Under the pieces are notes generated by a model that was not told the DNA's origin, searched no databases, and saw only the letters and a program-made list of their open reading frames with translations. Made by a program: the position numbers and the translations under genes. From contig SVRW01000003.1 of assembly GCA_015064625.1 (NCBI GenBank), forward strand, positions 45,511-109,510: a stretch of 64,000 nucleotides of DNA. Reading direction: 5' to 3'. The first letter of the stretch is position 1, and the number at the start of each line of letters is the position of its first letter. Source of the DNA: Oscillospiraceae bacterium (GTDB taxonomy: Bacteria > Bacillota > Clostridia > Oscillospirales > CAG-382). Shown piece by piece: positions 16,572-24,739 of the stretch.

Positions 16572-16830
16572 AAAAACGCAAATTCCAGTTGTCGCCAAAC
16601 AAACTATATACAGTCAGAGTCATCCTTTAGACAAAAGCCTTTTTAGGACACTATCAACACTGCGGAATTTGCATTTTATCAAATCCATTTGTTAATAGTG
16701 TAGACATCTAACATGTAAAATATACGGTGTGTGCTTTGTAAAGGAGAAATTTGTTCATGGAGAGAATATTAAAACAAAGAAACGTCTATGAACAAAAACT
16801 CATTAACTGTATATATTTAGTTTGTTTGGC
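16541..16830 (-). ncRNA. structured non-coding RNA, family unassigned
   Basis: About 290 bases with its own consensus promoter and terminator and no convincing ORF on its strand. The predicted start (~16830) is the first base of a long closing helix: 16806-16830 pairs with 16594-16614 through 21 pairs with a single four-base bulge. Inside are hairpins 16788-16796/16750-16758 (nine pairs) and 16690-16700/16649-16659 (eleven pairs, one U-G). A nine-base element GGAATTTGC (16664-16672, plus-strand reading) in the loop of the second hairpin complements 16578-16586, which lies beyond the closing helix; that would form a pseudoknot. The end-to-end helix recalls 6S RNA, and clostridial raiA-type RNA is another possibility, but I match neither by sequence. 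Confidence 0.7.
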
Positions 16831-16836
16831 AAAGTC

Positions 16837-16865
16837 ATTATACTACGTCTTTTTGGAAATGTCAA
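16837..16865 (-). promoter_or_regulatory. consensus promoter of the structured RNA
   Basis: Minus-strand TTGACA (16865-16860) and TATAAT (16842-16837), both perfect, with 17 bases between. Such a perfect promoter predicts an abundant transcript. Confidence 0.9.
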
Positions 16866-16906
16866 GATGAAATATGAGTTTTGTTTCAAGCATTTTATTT
16901 CAAGCG

Positions 16907-16937
16907 TTGACTTTAAATTGATATTATGATATATAAT
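16907..16937 (+). promoter_or_regulatory. promoter for aldehyde dehydrogenase gene
   Basis: TTGACT at 16907-16912 with TATATA at 16930-16935 (spacer 17) or TATAAT at 16932-16937 (spacer 19). It lies 43 bases before the ATG. Confidence 0.65.
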
Positions 16938-16979
16938 ATACATATATATTTTGATTTACAATATTAAACGGGGTGTAAT

Positions 16980-18362
16980 ATGACAAGTACGGAAATAGAA
17001 AAGCTTGTTGAAAAACAGAGGGAATATTACAGAAGCGGAGCGACTATTCCTGTTTCCTTTCGTGTAGAGCAGTTGAAGAAATTGTATAACGCAGTTAAAA
17101 AATACGAAAGTGAAATAAACGAAGGGTTATATAAAGATTTGGGAAAAAGCTCTTTCGAAGGTTTTATGTGCGAAGTGGGGCTTGTTTTATCAGAAATATC
17201 TTTTTTGCTTAAAAATATAAAGAAATTTGCAAAGAGAAAAAGGGTTCATACCCCTTTGGCTCAGTTTGCTTCCCGTAGCTTTATACAGCCAATTCCTTAT
17301 GGAAATACTCTTATTATGAGCCCGTGGAATTATCCTTTCCTTCTGACAGTAGAGCCTCTTGCTGATGCAATTGCGGCAGGAAATACTGCCGTGGTGAAGC
17401 CGAGTGCATATTCCCCCGCAACAAGTGGTGTGGTTCAAAAGATAATAACGGAGTGTTTTCCGCCTGAATACGTTGCAGTTGTAACAGGGGGAAGAAACGA
17501 AAATTCCGCTTTGCTAGAGCAGAAGTTTGATTTTGTGTTCTTTACAGGAAGCAAATCTGTGGGAAAAGAGGTTTTGAGGAATACAGCAGAGCATTTAACA
17601 CCAACGGTTCTTGAGTTGGGTGGTAAAAGTCCTTGTATTGTGGATAAAACTGCAGATATAAGTCTGGCTGCAAAGCGCATTGTGTTTGGGAAATATCTGA
17701 ACTGCGGACAGACTTGCGTTGCCCCTGATTACATTCTTTGCGATAAATCCGTAAAGGATGAATTTGTATCTCAGGTTGTAAAGCAAATAAAACTCCAATA
17801 CGGAGAAAAACCTCTTGAAAATAAAAATTACGGTAAGATAATAAGCGAAAAGCATTTTTCGAGAATTTGTTCATTGATTGATAAAAGCAAGGTGGTTTTT
17901 GGCGGTGATATAAATGAGAAATCTCTTCAAATTGCCCCTACGGTTATGGATAACGTAACTGAAAATGATGCAGTAATGAGAGAGGAAATTTTCGGGCCTT
18001 TGATGCCTGTTCTCACCTTTGATAACTTTGATTCTGTTGTAGATGAGCTTAAATTAAAGGAAAAGCCTTTGGCTTTATATCTTTTCACAAACGATAAAAA
18101 CCATAAAAAACGAGTTGTCCGTGAGATTTCGTATGGGGGCGGATGCATTAACGACGTAATAATTCATCTTGCCACAACTGAAATGGGATTTGGAGGCGTT
18201 GGTGAAAGCGGCATGGGAAGCTATCATGGAAAAGCGGGCTTCGATGCTTTTTCCCATTATAAATCCGTTGTTGACAAAAAAACGTGGATAGATTTACCAA
18301 TGAGGTATTCTCCATATGAGGGAAAAATGTATGAGAAGCTTTTGCATATTTTTTTGAAGTGA
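16980..18362 (+). CDS. NAD(P)-dependent aldehyde dehydrogenase (class 3 type)
   Basis: 460 residues, the usual length of the membrane-associated or class 3 branch. Glu212 in LELGGKSP activates the nucleophile Cys246 in NCGQTCVAPD. The cofactor-binding stretch is SPWNYPFLLTVEPLADAIAA and the C-terminal block is GGVGESGMGSYHGKAGFDAF. It oxidises aldehydes, probably medium- or long-chain ones in this branch, to acids. GGGGTG precedes ATG 16980. The gene is monocistronic, and a T-box leader begins 24 bases after its stop, so no terminator for it is obvious. Confidence 0.93.
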   Translation: MTSTEIEKLVEKQREYYRSGATIPVSFRVEQLKKLYNAVKKYESEINEGLYKDLGKSSFEGFMCEVGLVLSEISFLLKNIKKFAKRKRVHTPLAQFASRSFIQPIPYGNTLIMSPWNYPFLLTVEPLADAIAAGNTAVVKPSAYSPATSGVVQKIITECFPPEYVAVVTGGRNENSALLEQKFDFVFFTGSKSVGKEVLRNTAEHLTPTVLELGGKSPCIVDKTADISLAAKRIVFGKYLNCGQTCVAPDYILCDKSVKDEFVSQVVKQIKLQYGEKPLENKNYGKIISEKHFSRICSLIDKSKVVFGGDINEKSLQIAPTVMDNVTENDAVMREEIFGPLMPVLTFDNFDSVVDELKLKEKPLALYLFTNDKNHKKRVVREISYGGGCINDVIIHLATTEMGFGGVGESGMGSYHGKAGFDAFSHYKSVVDKKTWIDLPMRYSPYEGKMYEKLLHIFLK

Positions 18363-18385
18363 CGAAAATTTTTTTGGAAAACCTA

Positions 18386-18414
18386 TTGACAAATCAAATT
18401 TGTGGTAGTATAAT
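18386..18414 (+). promoter_or_regulatory. consensus promoter of the T-box transcript
   Basis: TTGACA (18386-18391) and TATAAT (18409-18414), both perfect, spacer 17. Transcription should begin near 18421. Confidence 0.9.
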
Positions 18415-18420
18415 ACCATC

Positions 18421-18697
18421 AAGATTTGAATATCACAAAAACAACTGTGACGAAGACGGTCGGAACGTTGAATCTCCAGAGAGTTGGCGGATGCTGCGAG
18501 CCAATGATGAAACTTTCTATATGACCCATCACTTCTGAGTTGAAGGACCGAAAGCTTTTGGCAAGTAGACTCCTTCCGTAATGCTGCGTTAAAGCAAAGA
18601 ACTTGTTTGAGTTCGTAAAGTGGCGATTTTTTCGCAATTTGAGTGGTACCGCGGGTTGAACAACTCGTCTCAAAGAAATTTGAGACGAGTTTTTTTG
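18421..18697 (+). promoter_or_regulatory. T-box leader (tRNA-sensing riboswitch)
   Basis: A complete T-box leader. Stem I begins near 18437: CGGTC (18457-18461 region) closes with GACCG (18546-18550), the AGAGAG element is at 18478-18483, and a distal GTTGGC/GCCAAT hairpin follows. The antiterminator T-box TGGTACCGCGG is at 18644-18654. The terminator CTCGTCTCAAA/TTTGAGACGAG (18664-18674, 18679-18689) has a GAAA loop and a T-run to 18697. The specifier lies in CTATATGACCC (18517-18527), giving UAU (Tyr) or AUG (Met) depending on register; I cannot fix it by eye. Uncharged tRNA would stabilise the antiterminator and switch on the gene at 18758. Confidence 0.93.
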
Positions 18698-18757
18698 TCT
18701 TATTCAAAGCTGCAAAATATCTTTATGATTAAATGGCAGAAATGAAAGGAGTCAAAA

Positions 18758-21058
18758 ATGGATTACAGTTTGAAAGAAGTCGCAGGCAGAATCAAAGGTC
18801 TGCGAGAAGCAAAAGGATTTTCCCCTGAGGAGCTTGCAAAGCTTACGGGCGTATCTGTGGAGGATTATAAAATCCTTGAAGAAGGCGAAACAGATTTCAG
18901 CTTCACGTTTATTTATAAATGTGCAAAAGCTTGCGGAGTTGAGGTTGTAGACCTTCTTGAAGGAACAAGTACAACACTTTCTTCCTTCGCGATTACGAGA
19001 AAGGGAGAGGGACTTAAAATCGTTAAGAAGCAGGGTGTTGTTTATAATAACCTTGCACCTAAATTCAAGGATAAGCTTGCAGAACCTTTTTTGGTTAAGT
19101 TCCCTTATATTCCTGAAGAACAGAACGCTCCCATGAAGCTCAATTCTCATAACGGTCAGGAATTTGACGTTATCGTGAAAGGCTCTCTCAAGGTTCAGAT
19201 AGGTTCTCACGTTGATATTCTCAACGAGGGCGATTCGATTTTCTATAACAGTATCATTCCACACGGTATGATAGCTGCAAGTGAAGGCGGCTGTGAATTT
19301 CACGCTGTTGTTCTCAACCCACAGGAAGGTAACGTAAGCGAGGAGTACCCCGAAGCACCTTTTATCGCTTCAAAAACATCGAAAGTGCACGATGAGGGAG
19401 AAGGTACTGTTGCTGATGCGTTTGTGGAATCTTCTTATGATGAAAACGGTGTTTTCAATGGTATTACCTTCAAAAACGAGGATAAATTCAATTTTGCTTT
19501 TGATTGCGTTGATGAAATTGCAAAAAAGAATCCCGATAAGCTTGCTATGATGTGGGTTGCCAACGACAAAACTGAACGCAGATTTACTTTCAGCGATATG
19601 AAAAAGTATTCTGCAAAAACGGCAAACTACTTTGAATCCCTTGGAATTAAACGCGGCGATACGGTTATGCTCGTTCTTAAACGTCATTATCAGTTCTGGT
19701 TCTGTATGCTCGCTCTCCATAAGATTGGAGCTATAGCGATTCCTGCAACTAACCAGCTTGTTGAGCATGATTTCGTATATAGATATAAGGCTGCAGGAGT
19801 TAAAGCTATTGTTTGTACTGCTGACGGAGACGTTTCCGTTGAAGCAGAAAAGGCGGCGGCAGAATTCCCCGAAATGCTTAAAATCCTTGTTGGCGGTAAG
19901 AAGGACGGCTGGCATGATTTCAACGTGGAAATGGAACGTTTCAGCACGCATTTCTACAGAAATGAAAATTCTCCTTGCGGTAACGACCCTATGCTCATGC
20001 TCTTTACATCTGGAACAACAGGCTATCCTCGTATTGCAACCCATTCTTATAAATACGCATTAGGTCATTATCCAACTGCGAAGCATTGGCATAACGTTGA
20101 CCCCAACGGACTCCATTTCACAATTTCCGATACGGGTTGGGGTAAGGCTCTTTGGGGCAAGCTTTATGGTCAATGGCTCTGCGAAGCGGGTGTTTTCACC
20201 TATGACTTCGACAGATTCCATCCCGATGATATTCTTCCGCTTTTCAAGAAATACGGTATAACTACGTTCTGTGCTCCTCCTACAATGTATAGATTCTTTA
20301 TTAAAGAGGATTTGTCAAAATACGACCTTTCTTCTATAAAGTATGCGACTACAGCAGGTGAAGCTCTTAACCCCGAGGTATATAATCAGTTCTATAAGGC
20401 AACGGGACTTAAAATTATGGAAGGCTTCGGACAGACCGAAACAACGCTTTCCATTGCGAACTTTGTAGGCTCAACGCCTAAAATCGGTTCAATGGGTAAA
20501 CCAAGTCCTCTTTACGACGTTGTTGTTCTTGATCCCGATGGAAACGAATGTAAAACGGGTGATACGGGCGAAATCTGTATTCGCACAAAGGACGGTGCTC
20601 CTTGCGGTCTTTTCATTGGATATTATCTTGATGAAGAAAAGACAAAAGACGTTTGGCACGATGGCTTCTATCATACAGGCGACCAGGCTACTATGGACGA
20701 AGATGGTTATCTCTGGTACGTTGGACGTATTGACGACGTAATCAAATCCTCTGGCTACCGTATAGGACCTTTCGAAATCGAAAGCGTTATCATGGAGCTT
20801 CCTTACGTTCTTGAATGTGCTATAACTGCCGTTCCTGACGAAGTTCGCGGTCAGATAGTAAAGGCAACGATTGTTCTCACTAAGGGAACAGAAGGCACAG
20901 ACGCCTTGAAAAAGGAAATTCAGGAATACGTAAAGACCCATACAGCACCTTATAAATACCCAAGAATTGTTGAGTTCGTTTCCGAGCTTCCCAAAACCAT
21001 AAGCGGTAAGGTAAGACGTGTAGAAATAAGAAATAACGATTTGAAAAAGAATAATTAA
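18758..21058 (+). CDS. HTH-cupin-acyl-CoA synthetase fusion
   Basis: 766 residues with three parts. Residues 8-62 are an XRE-type helix-turn-helix (GLREAKGFSPEELAKLTGVS). Residues about 125-185 are a cupin barrel. From ~225 on it is an AMP-forming acyl-CoA synthetase of the acetyl-CoA synthetase branch: P-loop FTSGTTGYPR at 416-425 (Arg where Lys is usual), GFGQTETT, YHTGDQATMDEDGYLW and C-terminal catalytic Lys751 in ISGKVRR. The enzyme part activates a carboxylic acid to its CoA thioester; the acid is unknown, with an aromatic or branched acid from amino acid fermentation possible. AAAGGAG precedes ATG 18758. T-box control is unusual for this family. Confidence 0.88.
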   Translation: MDYSLKEVAGRIKGLREAKGFSPEELAKLTGVSVEDYKILEEGETDFSFTFIYKCAKACGVEVVDLLEGTSTTLSSFAITRKGEGLKIVKKQGVVYNNLAPKFKDKLAEPFLVKFPYIPEEQNAPMKLNSHNGQEFDVIVKGSLKVQIGSHVDILNEGDSIFYNSIIPHGMIAASEGGCEFHAVVLNPQEGNVSEEYPEAPFIASKTSKVHDEGEGTVADAFVESSYDENGVFNGITFKNEDKFNFAFDCVDEIAKKNPDKLAMMWVANDKTERRFTFSDMKKYSAKTANYFESLGIKRGDTVMLVLKRHYQFWFCMLALHKIGAIAIPATNQLVEHDFVYRYKAAGVKAIVCTADGDVSVEAEKAAAEFPEMLKILVGGKKDGWHDFNVEMERFSTHFYRNENSPCGNDPMLMLFTSGTTGYPRIATHSYKYALGHYPTAKHWHNVDPNGLHFTISDTGWGKALWGKLYGQWLCEAGVFTYDFDRFHPDDILPLFKKYGITTFCAPPTMYRFFIKEDLSKYDLSSIKYATTAGEALNPEVYNQFYKATGLKIMEGFGQTETTLSIANFVGSTPKIGSMGKPSPLYDVVVLDPDGNECKTGDTGEICIRTKDGAPCGLFIGYYLDEEKTKDVWHDGFYHTGDQATMDEDGYLWYVGRIDDVIKSSGYRIGPFEIESVIMELPYVLECAITAVPDEVRGQIVKATIVLTKGTEGTDALKKEIQEYVKTHTAPYKYPRIVEFVSELPKTISGKVRRVEIRNNDLKKNN

Positions 21059-21063
21059 AGCTG

Positions 21064-21104
21064 AAAGGGCTGTTGCACTAACAAATTTGGTTCAACAGCC
21101 CTTT
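21064..21104 (+). terminator. terminator-like hairpin after the synthetase
   Basis: AAAGGGCTGTTG (21064-21075) and CAACAGCCCTTT (21093-21104), twelve perfect pairs and a 17-base loop. No strong T-run follows. Confidence 0.6.
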
Positions 21105-21120
21105 GGCATTAGGCAGGAGG

Positions 21121-21195
21121 CGGGACACGGGGACGGGGTCGAAGACCTGCTTCTCTGTCCTGCACAGCAGGATTTAGAATCGTCCCCTGTGCCGT
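21121..21195. repeat. REP-like GC-rich imperfect palindrome
   Basis: CGGGACACGGGGACG (21121-21135) is roughly mirrored by CGTCCCCTGTGCCG (21181-21194), with an inner perfect TCCTGC/GCAGGA hairpin (21158-21172). Its base composition is far richer in GC than the surroundings. Sequences with GGGACACGGGGACGG ends are common dispersed elements in Firmicutes genomes. No transposase is near, so it is probably a passive copy. Confidence 0.55.
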
Positions 21196-21227
21196 GGAAA
21201 AACATTGATATAAGTTATTATTCGCGT

Positions 21228-21244
21228 CAGCACACAATGTGCTA
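21228..21244. promoter_or_regulatory. operator-like palindrome, upstream copy
   Basis: CAGCACACAATGTGCTA, with CAGCAC/GTGCTA-type arms around ACAAT. It matches the second copy at 21325 and lies 46 bases before the -35 of the next gene. Confidence 0.5.
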
Positions 21245-21289
21245 ACATTTTACCTTAAAAAAATTTAAAAATGAAAATCTGTAAAAATG

Positions 21290-21318
21290 TTGATTTTTCA
21301 GCTAAAAAAGCATATAAT
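21290..21318 (+). promoter_or_regulatory. promoter for acyl-CoA synthetase gene
   Basis: TTGATT (21290-21295) and TATAAT (21313-21318), spacer 17. The downstream operator-like palindrome covers the predicted start point. Confidence 0.75.
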
Positions 21319-21324
21319 TATATT

Positions 21325-21341
21325 CAGCACACAGAGTGCTG
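21325..21341. promoter_or_regulatory. operator-like palindrome over the transcription start
   Basis: CAGCACACAGAGTGCTG, six-base arms CAGCAC/GTGCTG around ACAGA. It is seven bases after the -10, a typical repressor position. The centre lies 97 bases from that of the copy at 21228, so DNA looping is possible. The regulator is unknown. Confidence 0.6.
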
Positions 21342-21369
21342 AAAAACTTTTCTTTTGAAAGGAAAGATT

Positions 21370-23046
21370 ATGACTATATACGAACAGTTTTTACAGATGG
21401 GGCATAAAGTTCCGCAGGTTCACGACTTCAGGCACCTTGTTTACAGCAGTGCAAAACGTTTTGGAAACAAGAATGCCTTTGTTCTCCGTGACAGAAACGT
21501 TTCCTATTTTGAATTTTGCCTTGAATATAAATATTTAACAACGTATTTTTTGTCTTGTGGCTTGAAGAATAAGAGAATTGCTGTTGTTGGCGCAAACAGT
21601 TACGGCTGGATTCTCGCTTATTTAGCTGCATCAACGGTTGGTGTTTCCGTTCCCATAGATAAGGAATTGTCTTCCGAGGATATTCTCAATTTTATGAATG
21701 AGGCAGAGTGTTCTTTGGTTGTTGGAGATTCGAGCATTTTAAAGGGCCTTGAAACCGATGCTCGAAAAATTGCGTTTTGTGAAAATAAACAAGGCTTTGA
21801 CGTTCTTCCAAAATTGATAAAAAAGGGCGAAAAGCTTTATACCGACGGCTTTCGTGAAATAGACAGCATGAAAATAGATGCAGAAAAAATGAGCATTCTT
21901 ATTTTTACGTCGGGAACCACAGGCAATTCAAAAGGCGTTTGCCTTTCTCAAAAGAATATCTGTGCCAATATTAACCAAACTGCAAAAATGGTTAAAATTG
22001 ATGATTTACATTCCCTTTCTGTGTTACCGTTGCATCATACCTATGAAACAACTTTAGGTCATATGCTTCTTTTATCAGGTGGGGCTTGCATATCTTATTC
22101 AGACGGACTTCGTTACGTTGCGAAAAATATTTCGGAATACAGACCGAGCGTACTTATTGTCGTACCGTTGCTTCTTGAATTTATTCTGCGTAGAATTGAA
22201 ACTTCCATAAGAGAATCCCTGCCGATAAAGCTTTTACTTCCCGAAGGAGCTTCCGTTTCTGAAATTATCGCTCATTTGCCGTTCCCAATTCGCTTCATAG
22301 TAAAAAAGAAAGTAAAGAAGAGCCTTGGAGGAAGACTCAGACTTCTCATAGTAGGAGCTGCTCCCATAAAGCCTGAAACGATAGAGGCTTTTCAAGCCTT
22401 GGGAATTGCAACCTACCAAGGATACGGGCTTACGGAATGCTCACCTCTACTTGCGGGAAATAACGATTTCTTTGTTAATCCTGCTGCGGTTGGTCTTCCC
22501 ATACATGGAGTAGAGATAAAGATTGAAAATCCTAATGATGAGGGTGTAGGTGAGGTTATTGCTAAAGGCGATAACATTATGCTTGGCTATTTCAATGACC
22601 CTGAAGAAACTGCAAAAGTAATGCGAGGAGGATATTTTCACACGGGTGATATGGGGAGAATCGACGAAGACGGATTCTTGTATCTTACGGGACGATGCAA
22701 AAGCGTTATCGTTACACAAAACGGGAAAAATATTTACCCTGAGGAACTTGAAGAAAGACTTTGCTCTGAACGTTTTATTGCTGAGGCTCTTGTCCTTGGT
22801 GTTGATAATGAAAAGGGCGGAGTTGCGGTAAAGGCTAAAATCTATCCATTTATGGACAAATTAAAGGAAGAATATGGAAAAGAACCCTCAAAAGAGGAAA
22901 TCAAAAAAACAATTTCAGAGCTTGTTGAAAAAATTAACGATAAGCTCCCGTCATATAAAAAAATAACAGTTCTTGAAATTGTTGAAGAAGCCTTTGAAAA
23001 AACAACCACGAAAAAAATAAAGAGATTCGGAAATAATATTTTATAG
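21370..23046 (+). CDS. AMP-forming acyl-CoA synthetase (FadD-like)
   Basis: 558 residues from ATG 21370; GAAAGGAAAG before it excludes the in-frame TTG at 21355. ANL-superfamily motifs are complete: the P-loop ILIFTSGTTGNSKGV, YQGYGLTECSPLLAG, YFHTGDMGRIDEDGFLYLTG and a C-terminal KKIKR end. FadD-like enzymes charge fatty acids to acyl-CoA, or act as acyl-ACP/adenylate-forming enzymes; the chain length is not decidable. It has its own promoter with two operator-like palindromes, so it is probably regulated apart from the T-box-controlled synthetase just upstream. Confidence 0.9.
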   Translation: MTIYEQFLQMGHKVPQVHDFRHLVYSSAKRFGNKNAFVLRDRNVSYFEFCLEYKYLTTYFLSCGLKNKRIAVVGANSYGWILAYLAASTVGVSVPIDKELSSEDILNFMNEAECSLVVGDSSILKGLETDARKIAFCENKQGFDVLPKLIKKGEKLYTDGFREIDSMKIDAEKMSILIFTSGTTGNSKGVCLSQKNICANINQTAKMVKIDDLHSLSVLPLHHTYETTLGHMLLLSGGACISYSDGLRYVAKNISEYRPSVLIVVPLLLEFILRRIETSIRESLPIKLLLPEGASVSEIIAHLPFPIRFIVKKKVKKSLGGRLRLLIVGAAPIKPETIEAFQALGIATYQGYGLTECSPLLAGNNDFFVNPAAVGLPIHGVEIKIENPNDEGVGEVIAKGDNIMLGYFNDPEETAKVMRGGYFHTGDMGRIDEDGFLYLTGRCKSVIVTQNGKNIYPEELEERLCSERFIAEALVLGVDNEKGGVAVKAKIYPFMDKLKEEYGKEPSKEEIKKTISELVEKINDKLPSYKKITVLEIVEEAFEKTTTKKIKRFGNNIL

Positions 23047-23059
23047 GAAACAATTTTTA

Positions 23060-23096
23060 AAAAACAAAAGACGCACCTTTTTTAGTGCGCCTTTTT
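23060..23096. terminator. bidirectional terminator
   Basis: ACGCAC (23071-23076) pairs with GTGCGC-type bases (23085-23090). CTTTTT follows on the plus strand and TTTTGTTTTTT on the minus strand, so it can end both converging genes. Confidence 0.8.
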
Positions 23097-23111
23097 GCGT
23101 TCCTACGTTTT

Positions 23112-23750
23112 TTATTTGTTATCAGCTTTGGAAAAAAGAGTTTTTTTGCCAATATTGATTATAGTTTTTATAGCGGGGGAAACTACTATGTTTAAAATAA
23201 ATTCTGCTATGAAGTTGAAGCCTGCGCATACTATAACGAGGTAATAGATAAGCGTTGTTCCGTTAACGAAATTGGAGTTCAAGGTTTCGTTTACCATGAA
23301 AAGACCGCCGAGGATAAAAACACCCGTGTTGACTATTGGAGCAACGGCAGATGCCGCAAATACGGCTACAAGGTCGTTGAATTTGGAAAGCAGCTTGTAA
23401 ACCAATCCCGAACAAAGTCCTGCCAGCGCACCTTTGCCAATGCAGAGAATTGCTGTTTCAACAGGCTGATTCTGCCATAAGGTTGCGGTGAACACCTCTG
23501 TACCGTTGATTCCCGATGCAAGAACAACGATTCCGAAAACTGCTCCGAGAACCGCTCCTGAAATAGGACCTAATAGAATAGAGCCTATAACTATCGGTAT
23601 AAGAACAAGGCTCACGCTTGTAGTAGGGCTGATTTTAATAAAAGTGCCCATGATTTGGAAAATGATGACGATGGAAATAAGACAAGCCATTAAAACCATT
23701 TTTAAAATAACGGCTTTGTTTTCATTTCTTCGTCTGCTTGTGTTTTGCAT
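23112..23750 (-). CDS. ECF transporter S component, possibly for pantothenate
   Basis: 212 residues from ATG 23750, set by AAGGAGG six bases upstream; the frame is open further upstream without such a site. Six membrane helices are likely. SISPTTSVSLVLIPIVIG-type spacing and LGAVFGIVVLASG are typical of S components, the substrate-binding membrane subunits of energy-coupling factor vitamin transporters. It needs a shared EcfA/A'/T module that is not in this window. The upstream gene on the same strand is coaX, pantothenate kinase, so pantothenate is the likely ligand by context. That assignment is inference. Confidence 0.75.
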   Translation of the reverse strand: MQNTSRRRNENKAVILKMVLMACLISIVIIFQIMGTFIKISPTTSVSLVLIPIVIGSILLGPISGAVLGAVFGIVVLASGINGTEVFTATLWQNQPVETAILCIGKGALAGLCSGLVYKLLSKFNDLVAVFAASAVAPIVNTGVFILGGLFMVNETLNSNFVNGTTLIYYLVIVCAGFNFIAEFILNIVVSPAIKTIINIGKKTLFSKADNK

Positions 23751-23830
23751 AAATGCCTCCTTGCTGTCGCCCGACTTTGCGGTGCAACGCATAAAATTTA
23801 TATTATCTGCTATGCAGTAATACACAAATA

Positions 23831-24604
23831 TCAATGAAGTATTCTGTTTTTTTGATAAAGGATATTGAGTCCTTTAAGGACGAGATAGTCGTCCGTTTTT
23901 ATTTCGTGCTTACAATGAGGAACTATAACGGAAGCGAATCCACCTGTGGCGTAAACTGAAAGCTTTTCTCCGTATTCCTCGTTTATTCTTTCAATCATTC
24001 CGTCTATCACACTTGCGTTTCCAAAGATGACTCCTGAACGCATACAGTCAGACGTGTTTTTTGCAATAACGGATTGGGGAACATCAAGGCTTATCTTCGG
24101 AAGCTGTGCTGTTTTTTCAGCCAGAGCGTTCATTCCCATCATTACACCTGGAATAATAGAAGTGCCAATAAACGCTCCTTTGTTGTTTACAACCGTCATT
24201 TTGGTTGCCGTTCCTAAATCTATAACCAAAGCAGGACTTCCGTATATATAATGAGCGGCAACAGATGCGGCAATAAGGTCAGCCCCGACGGATGATGGCG
24301 TGTCACATTGTATTCCGATTCCGCTTTTGATTCCTGGACCTACAAATATCGGTTCTGTATCGAAAAGAAACTTTATCGCTTTTTTTATAACCGAATTAAG
24401 AGGGGGGACAACGGAAGAAACTATAACGCCTTTAATCTGACTCTTCTCTGCACCATGTAAGGCGAGATGCTGGGATATGCAAATGGCATATTCATCTTCG
24501 GTTTTTGAAAAGTCTGTGGAAAAGGTTGATACGAAAGAAAGCTTGTCCTCTTTGAATCCGCCAATGTCAATGTTAGTATTTCCGATATCCAATGCGAGAA
24601 TCAT
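23831..24604 (-). CDS. coaX: type III pantothenate kinase
   Basis: 257 residues, the normal length. ASKHA-fold motifs: MILALDIGNTNIDIGGF at the start (phosphate 1), VGADLIAASVAAHYIYG with the substrate-binding Asp, VIDLGTATKMTVV (phosphate 2) and VYATGGFASVIVPHC (adenosine). It phosphorylates pantothenate, the first step of CoA synthesis, and is typical of Firmicutes that lack CoaA. It probably forms an operon with the ECF S gene 80 bases downstream. Two acyl-CoA synthetases nearby use CoA, but they are transcribed separately. Confidence 0.95.
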   Translation of the reverse strand: MILALDIGNTNIDIGGFKEDKLSFVSTFSTDFSKTEDEYAICISQHLALHGAEKSQIKGVIVSSVVPPLNSVIKKAIKFLFDTEPIFVGPGIKSGIGIQCDTPSSVGADLIAASVAAHYIYGSPALVIDLGTATKMTVVNNKGAFIGTSIIPGVMMGMNALAEKTAQLPKISLDVPQSVIAKNTSDCMRSGVIFGNASVIDGMIERINEEYGEKLSVYATGGFASVIVPHCKHEIKTDDYLVLKGLNILYQKNRILH

Positions 24605-24627
24605 TAAATCACCACCTTACACAAGAA

Positions 24628-24656
24628 ATTTTATCAGATAATTGTTAAAAAGTCAA
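24628..24656 (-). promoter_or_regulatory. promoter for coaX operon
   Basis: Minus-strand TTGACT (24656-24651) and TAAAAT (24633-24628) with 17 bases between. The ATG follows 24 bases after the -10. Confidence 0.8.
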
Positions 24657-24739
24657 GTTGAAAAGTTGCATAATTGTGGAAACATTATCATCAAAAATGC
24701 AAAAAATCAGTTTGATAATTCACTTTCGCAGCAAAATTA

